Assembly: GCA_008360955.1 (NCBI GenBank)
Contig: LUCM01006159.1
Location: 38,534 to 102,533, forward strand
DNA: 64,000 nt
Reading direction: 5' to 3'
Source of the DNA: Fasciolopsis buskii
Taxonomy: Eukaryota > Platyhelminthes > Trematoda > Plagiorchiida > Fasciolidae
Under the pieces are notes generated by a model. It was not told where the DNA came from. It saw only the letters and a program-made list of their open reading frames with translations, and did no database searches. Shown in pieces: positions 58,953 to 64,000 of this stretch. The number at the start of each line of letters is the position of its first letter. The first letter of the stretch is position 1. The position numbers and the translations under genes are program-made.

Positions 58953-60900
58953 GTTTTGCTTCCATTATGGTCTCTGCTCGCCGCTACAAACGGTCGGAAT
59001 TATTGCTATTTAAAAACCATATTGTTTCTCATCCTTGGTTGCGATCACGTTGTGTTGTACATCAAAAATCTAATCCATTCAGAAGGAGCAATCACCCTGA
59101 GTGGTAGGCAGCTCTTAATTACACCGTTCCGGTCGAAATGTTCATTCCGGCATTGCTGAGTACCAATATCCGTTCCCTGTTTACGAGAATGTCGGAACCG
59201 TCCCACAAACTTCAATCGCCGACCAATGTTCACACTTGTATCATTTACACACAAGAATCCTGACTGAACTCGGATATCGCTGATTCATTCGTGTCGATAG
59301 ACAACTTCAGATCTCAACTACATCACAGAGTTTCAGAATACAAGACGACTAGAGGCAGTGTGGTAACATTCATAAACTCCTTCTAGTCTGGCAAGTTCGA
59401 AGTTATTTATACGTACCCCCTAAACGGAATTGACTGCCTCGTAACACAGTGTCATCTCAGGTTTTCTCGCCACAACAGTCCTCTCTTACCGAGCTTATAT
59501 TTATTGCCCTTTTCAGCTCACAACATAACATCACATCTTTTTTAGACTATTTCCTAGCATTTGTTATTCCTCTTCATGAGGTTAGGCTGCATATTATGGA
59601 AGGTGATTTTGATCACGCACCAATCTTACCCTGATTGTGTTTCTCTAATCAGAGGCAACTCCATTTCAAATAGAGCTATTACCAACCACTCTGATTTCTT
59701 TTCCCTGAAAATACGTTATCACATCTCAAGTAGTGATAACTGTCTGCTTTTGTTAAGGCCCAAGATATACCATCGGTCTGCTTTCCATTCATTCAAGCAA
59801 ACAAATCAAATGAAAATACAACTCCATAATTTTTCACACAACAACCTTGCTCGTCTTCATAAATCTCCTTCACACGTATCTGCTTGTTTCTCTTTTGAAC
59901 CACTACTCAATGACAGTGTCAAACTTATCACAGAAACGGCCAACGCAATCATCGATATCTGTTGTCCCTTAGGAACACTATTCGAATCAAATGGCCGTAT
60001 CTCGTCCCAGATGTTGCGATCTCTAAAACGACACAAGGAGCACTTCTACAAATCCCGTAATAACCCTAATGAAAGCTGAAGTCAAGTGCATCGATGCGAC
60101 ATTAGCCAACCAACTCTTGAGTGTCGACAACAACCGGTCCCTATGACAAGTCAGTCGACTGTTGTGTGGGAAGAAAAAGAGATGTGTGAAATTTTCTGTG
60201 GATGTCGAGAGCATAAATCATGCTTTCATCCATCCTTCTACTTACATGGCCAACATTTGAACAGGGTAGTGATGTGACCGTTGGTTTTTCTATGAAACAT
60301 GCGATCGAGCTTCTCCGCACTGAAATTACGGCTTGGGTTGGTCTTGACAGTCTGTCCTCAGCTCTTTCAAGGCACTGACGGGTACATTCAATTTGTCATA
60401 TAACCTTGACTATTGGAGTCCCGTCACTATTATTTTCATCTCAAAATCTACCAGTTTCACTACTTTAGCTAAATCTCTTAAAATGAAACTGCATGATGCA
60501 CCTAAACGACTGCGTTGCTCTATGAACGTTCCTGACAATCCTTTTTAGTTCGTTATAATTCTAACAGGTCCACTTTGGACTCTTTCGCCTCTCTTATTCG
60601 CCACATCTGCGTTGCGCCTTCTTGGACTATTCGTCGGCATTCGATTTGATACCACCGTTTTTTCTACTTCACAAACTAGAAACATTTGATTGTCCTAGGC
60701 CTTTGTTAGCATGGCTGTCTGATCACCTTACTAACCGAATCTAGTGCACCCGTTGGTTAGCAACTTTGACGTGCTTCAGAGTGCTGTTTTTTCACAGTAT
60801 CTCTTCAATCACATCAGTGACTTATCACGCTAGCTAATCGTCATCTATTTTGATATACTGATGATGTGTTCTCTCAAGCCGTTTCGAGCAATAGAGTGGC
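58953..60900 (+). pseudogene. CR1-like non-LTR retrotransposon, copy 2
   Basis: 58953-60241 matches 48054-49342 at a constant offset of 10,899 bp with about 97% identity by eye and shared stop codons (for example TAG in gagtggtaggcagc). Past that the similarity to copy 1 falls sharply but is still traceable (cttgacagtctgtcctcagc, gtcccgtcactattattttc, tactgatgatgtgttctctc for the YADD region). Confidence 0.75.
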
Positions 60901-61599
60901 TAATCGTTTATTGTTGAACGAAACCAAATGAAAACGAGGTAGTGCTGAACTAGCTAGTAAGACCAGTGAACCAGCTTTCTATCCGAGAACGATGAGCAAA
61001 TATGGCCTGGAGCCCCGACCGGGTAGCATCAGGTTTATTTAAACAACTACTTATTGAGAATTGTCTAACCTAGTTAATTAACCTAAGAGTTAACGTCGGC
61101 GACGGCCCTAAGCCACCCGCTATGGATGACTTATGAAAATCAAGTACATTTGTTAGGCATTCCGTGACGGAATTGTCTACGGCTTTTTTACATCTTGAAT
61201 CGTTGTGGCATTCGATAAGGTCGAGGCTAACAAACCGAAGTCGGTTCCAAAATCAGATTATCAGGATGCGAATGAATTGCAAACGCTAGTGTCGACTAGA
61301 CGACTACCTATTGTTCGAACGTCAACTTCTCTTGCATATGGATGGTCAGGTTGAACCGAGTTCAACCGTGGCTCTACGATAAAGGAATAATTTTGGTGTG
61401 CAGAACAGCCGCTACATTTCCACTCATCTGCCTCTGGGAGACTGGATGATATTGACTGCACGACCAAACGTCTATCCACTCGCGTTCATAAACATCACAC
61501 AACGTAGTCCTGGACGAGAACAGTTGGTATTGTATGGTATAGACTTATGCATACAAAAAAATTTCACATTGGGTCAAAGAACGGGGGAAAAATAAGTTA
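60901..61599. other. unassigned sequence
   Basis: No recognised feature. Confidence 0.35.
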
Positions 61600-61880
61600 C
61601 GTACATCGTCAAAATGAAATAAAAACTCATCGAGAAATGATCTGAGCGCGTTAATGATAGATTGTTCGGGAATTGGGCTGAATCACGGTCACGATTTGTC
61701 AAGGTGTGTGTTAAATATGGGACGGTAGAGTTTCCATAGATATTAGTTCTAGAGGGTATGAAACGAAAAGTGGATCGCGTTGAAATATGGGAGCGACACT
61801 TTGAAAGACCGTTGTGCAGAGGATGAGTGGGATCAGAAAGAATTTTGTGAGCAAACTTCTTACATGCTGACAAGTACTGA
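61600..61880 (-). pseudogene. CR1-like C-terminal fragment
   Basis: Frame 61873-61574 (-): KILSDPTHPLHNGLSKCRSH, STRSTFRFIPSRTNIYGNST then VPYLTHTLTNRD, the pattern HPLH...R..RSxxxF...RT.xY..S.VPYL..L.N typical of the C-terminus of these RTs. Confidence 0.6.
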
Positions 61881-64000
61881 TCACAGATTGAAGGACAACT
61901 CAGTTAGTGGTATGAAAGACAGCTAATAATTGATAGCTGCCGGCGAAGAATTTTAAAAATTTTTCCCGTAAACCTGGAAAAATAACAGAACAGAAGGATT
62001 GGAAAAGCATATTGGAATGGTTACAAGAGTGGTATGTTAGCACCTGATTGTGTGAAAGCACTCAGTAGATATGCATTTCGTTCGGCTTTCAAAGTTCGAA
62101 ATGAATGAACAGGTATGATCAAGTGTCGCATCTTGAATGCAGTTTGTATTTGGCTGTACAGCCTTCCTGGGCCCAGAAACGGTTTGTCCAGACGCTTCAA
62201 CTCCGGTGGCCCAATTCATGGCTCTTGAAATGTGTGAAACCAGCAGAACGCTTAACGCAGTGATCCACTTGACCGATATTCGAAGACTCATGTGGACTAC
62301 GATAACAATAAACCATTACTTCTGTGTTCGTTTATCCTTCATAATTTTGTTTTAGTATGGGTATAAATAACGAAAAAGCAACCATATTCAACAGGCTGTT
62401 TTGCTTCTCGCTGAGTTATCTGGGATTTCAAAAGGTTGCCAAGAATGATTTCTTGTTCGATGGAAATCGTTCATCTAATGAATATGAACAGTCTTAATTG
62501 CAAACTCCGACAGAGACCCTTATTATCATCTACAGTCTCCATTCACCTATTTACAGACATTCGCATCTGACTACTTGCCGAGATTGAAAAACAGATCGAG
62601 AAATCACCGAAGTCCGATCGGTTTAAAAACACGACATTAAGCCGATCCATTAGGTGAATGTGCAGTCAGTTAAGGAAATCAATGTTTTGATCATACACTT
62701 GCAAAATCAGTTCCATCTACTCAAACAAACTCTCGAGACAAATTCCGTACATCATGTGCGAAAACTACAAATTTGGTCGATTCTACCTGTGCAGCTCCGT
62801 TCAGTTTTTTGAACTACCAGCATTATTACGTTGTTTGGTTTTAGTTGCTATCGCCCAACAACGCCCACTCATAGGAGGAGAACAAAAACGAGAAATGAGT
62901 GATCAACTAGACAGTAAGTTCAACAAAAGACTTGGAATGCAAGATCGCCACTGACTGAGACATTGAGTCACATCAACCTATGTCTCCAAAAAAACGGCTT
63001 GAGGGATTCCGTGGATCACAACGCAGAAGTCTAAATGAACCTGTACGAGTCTTCGGATCCTTTGCCATGCTAATTACTGATTACCTCAACTCACCTTCCA
63101 ATCACCAGTGTCTCAGACAAGTGTGGGGCGAGTCAGGCTTCCTGTGGCCATGAGCAACACAACCCGAAAACAATAGTCTATTCATATTTGGTCTCTTTTT
63201 AAGATTGAACTCTGGGACCCAATACCTCACATCCAGTCTCTGAGCTACTAATAAAATTGTCCAATCATATCCCAACGAGGCTGCGGAGTTCACATATTGA
63301 AAATCGTCGCACATCTGTGCTCAACGGCCATGTTTTAGAGCCGTAGAGCTGGATCCACTTCATCGCCGCTGTGTAAACGTGAGCCCTGGTCGATAACATG
63401 TCGAGGCCACGGGTGTGTCAGGCCGCTAGAAGTCAATCAAGCATTGCATATATACGAGGACGCTTCATCCGTTGTTAGACCAAATGGCTAATTAAATCTA
63501 TCTACGTCGCCCAAATCCTCCCCATCAAGAACGGCGTTAGGCTTCGAGACAATATAGTCCTGCAACAACATTTCACACTTTACACATGCAAAGTGCGTCC
63601 TAGAAGTAGGTAAGCTATCACTCGGATGATCCAGAATTCTTTATTTACTTGGGTCCACTTTGTGAAGCACAACACTGTCTGCATATTCTAATTCAGACAG
63701 ATTTCTGTATGTGCAGACATCAATGCCACTATTCTCACAATAGGATAAGGTGCGTTTATCTATCTAAAGGAAGAGTGTGTTTCTACTTTTTCAGCTGTTT
63801 AGGGTGTTTCCTACGGCGGTAGAATAGCACAGCAGTTATCCGCCCGGGTGCAACAAGACCAAGCGAACCGGCTTACTCACGGCTGATTTACTTTTGTGTG
63901 CCATTATTAAACACCTACTGGTGTACTCTTACGTGTTATACAACCAATGTACGATAGTTCAGGAAGGTTACCATGGTTGCTGAAGGGATTATGGCCATCA
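61881..64000. other. unassigned sequence
   Basis: The minus-strand stretch at about 63270-63060 resembles a dispersed trematode repeat with a weak tRNA-like start (tagtagctcagagactgg), but box B is not convincing. Frames at 62137-62355 and 62754-62954 have no recognised motif. Confidence 0.35.

Noticed and set aside
63060..63280. tRNA-like start on the minus strand
   Set aside because: No convincing box B and no cloverleaf; left as unassigned repeat.

Overview
The window looks like nuclear DNA of a digenean trematode (parasitic flatworm). The argument is indirect: one spliced metazoan gene is embedded in old transposable elements of the kinds that fill fluke genomes (RTE-like and CR1/Jockey-like non-LTR elements, Penelope-like elements with GIY-YIG, a Gypsy element resembling the CsRn1 type, tRNA-derived SINEs, and a SINE carrying a hammerhead ribozyme like the schistosome Sm-alpha family). 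Species cannot be named from the sequence alone. No bacterial, organellar or viral gene organisation was seen.

Layout. About 0.9-3 kb: fossil RTE reverse transcriptase pieces. 3.65-15.0 kb (+): the 3' part of an ATRX-type SNF2 chromatin remodeller, six exons joined by GT-AG introns with consistent phase; its N-terminal half lies upstream of the window. Its introns hold RTE, SINE and Penelope debris and a long (TA)n. 15-17.4 kb: no recognised gene. 17.4-21.5 kb: a tandem array of a ~1.29 kb unit, each carrying one elongator tRNA-Met(CAT) gene on the minus strand, bounded on both sides by inverted pieces of the same unit and interrupted by a 25-N gap. 23.5-26.4 kb: a degenerate Penelope element between direct repeats. 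27-28.4 kb: a Jockey/CR1-like fossil (-). 30.0-30.15 kb: a tRNA-like head followed by a type I hammerhead fold. 30.6-36.4 kb: RTE fossils. 38.6-48.0 kb: an apparently exploded Gypsy element (-) with RTEs of both strands and a SINE nested in it. 48.05-50.5 and 58.95-60.9 kb: two CR1 copies sharing a 1.29 kb, ~97% identical block at a constant offset. 53-57 kb: more RTE and Penelope debris. 61-64 kb: one CR1 C-terminal fossil, otherwise unassigned.

Function. The only host protein gene I can support is the ATRX homologue. The tRNA-Met genes in the array look transcribable by Pol III (intact cloverleaf, TTTT terminator). Nearly everything else is decayed mobile DNA with frameshifts and stops. All family assignments were made by eye from recalled motifs; none was checked by a search.
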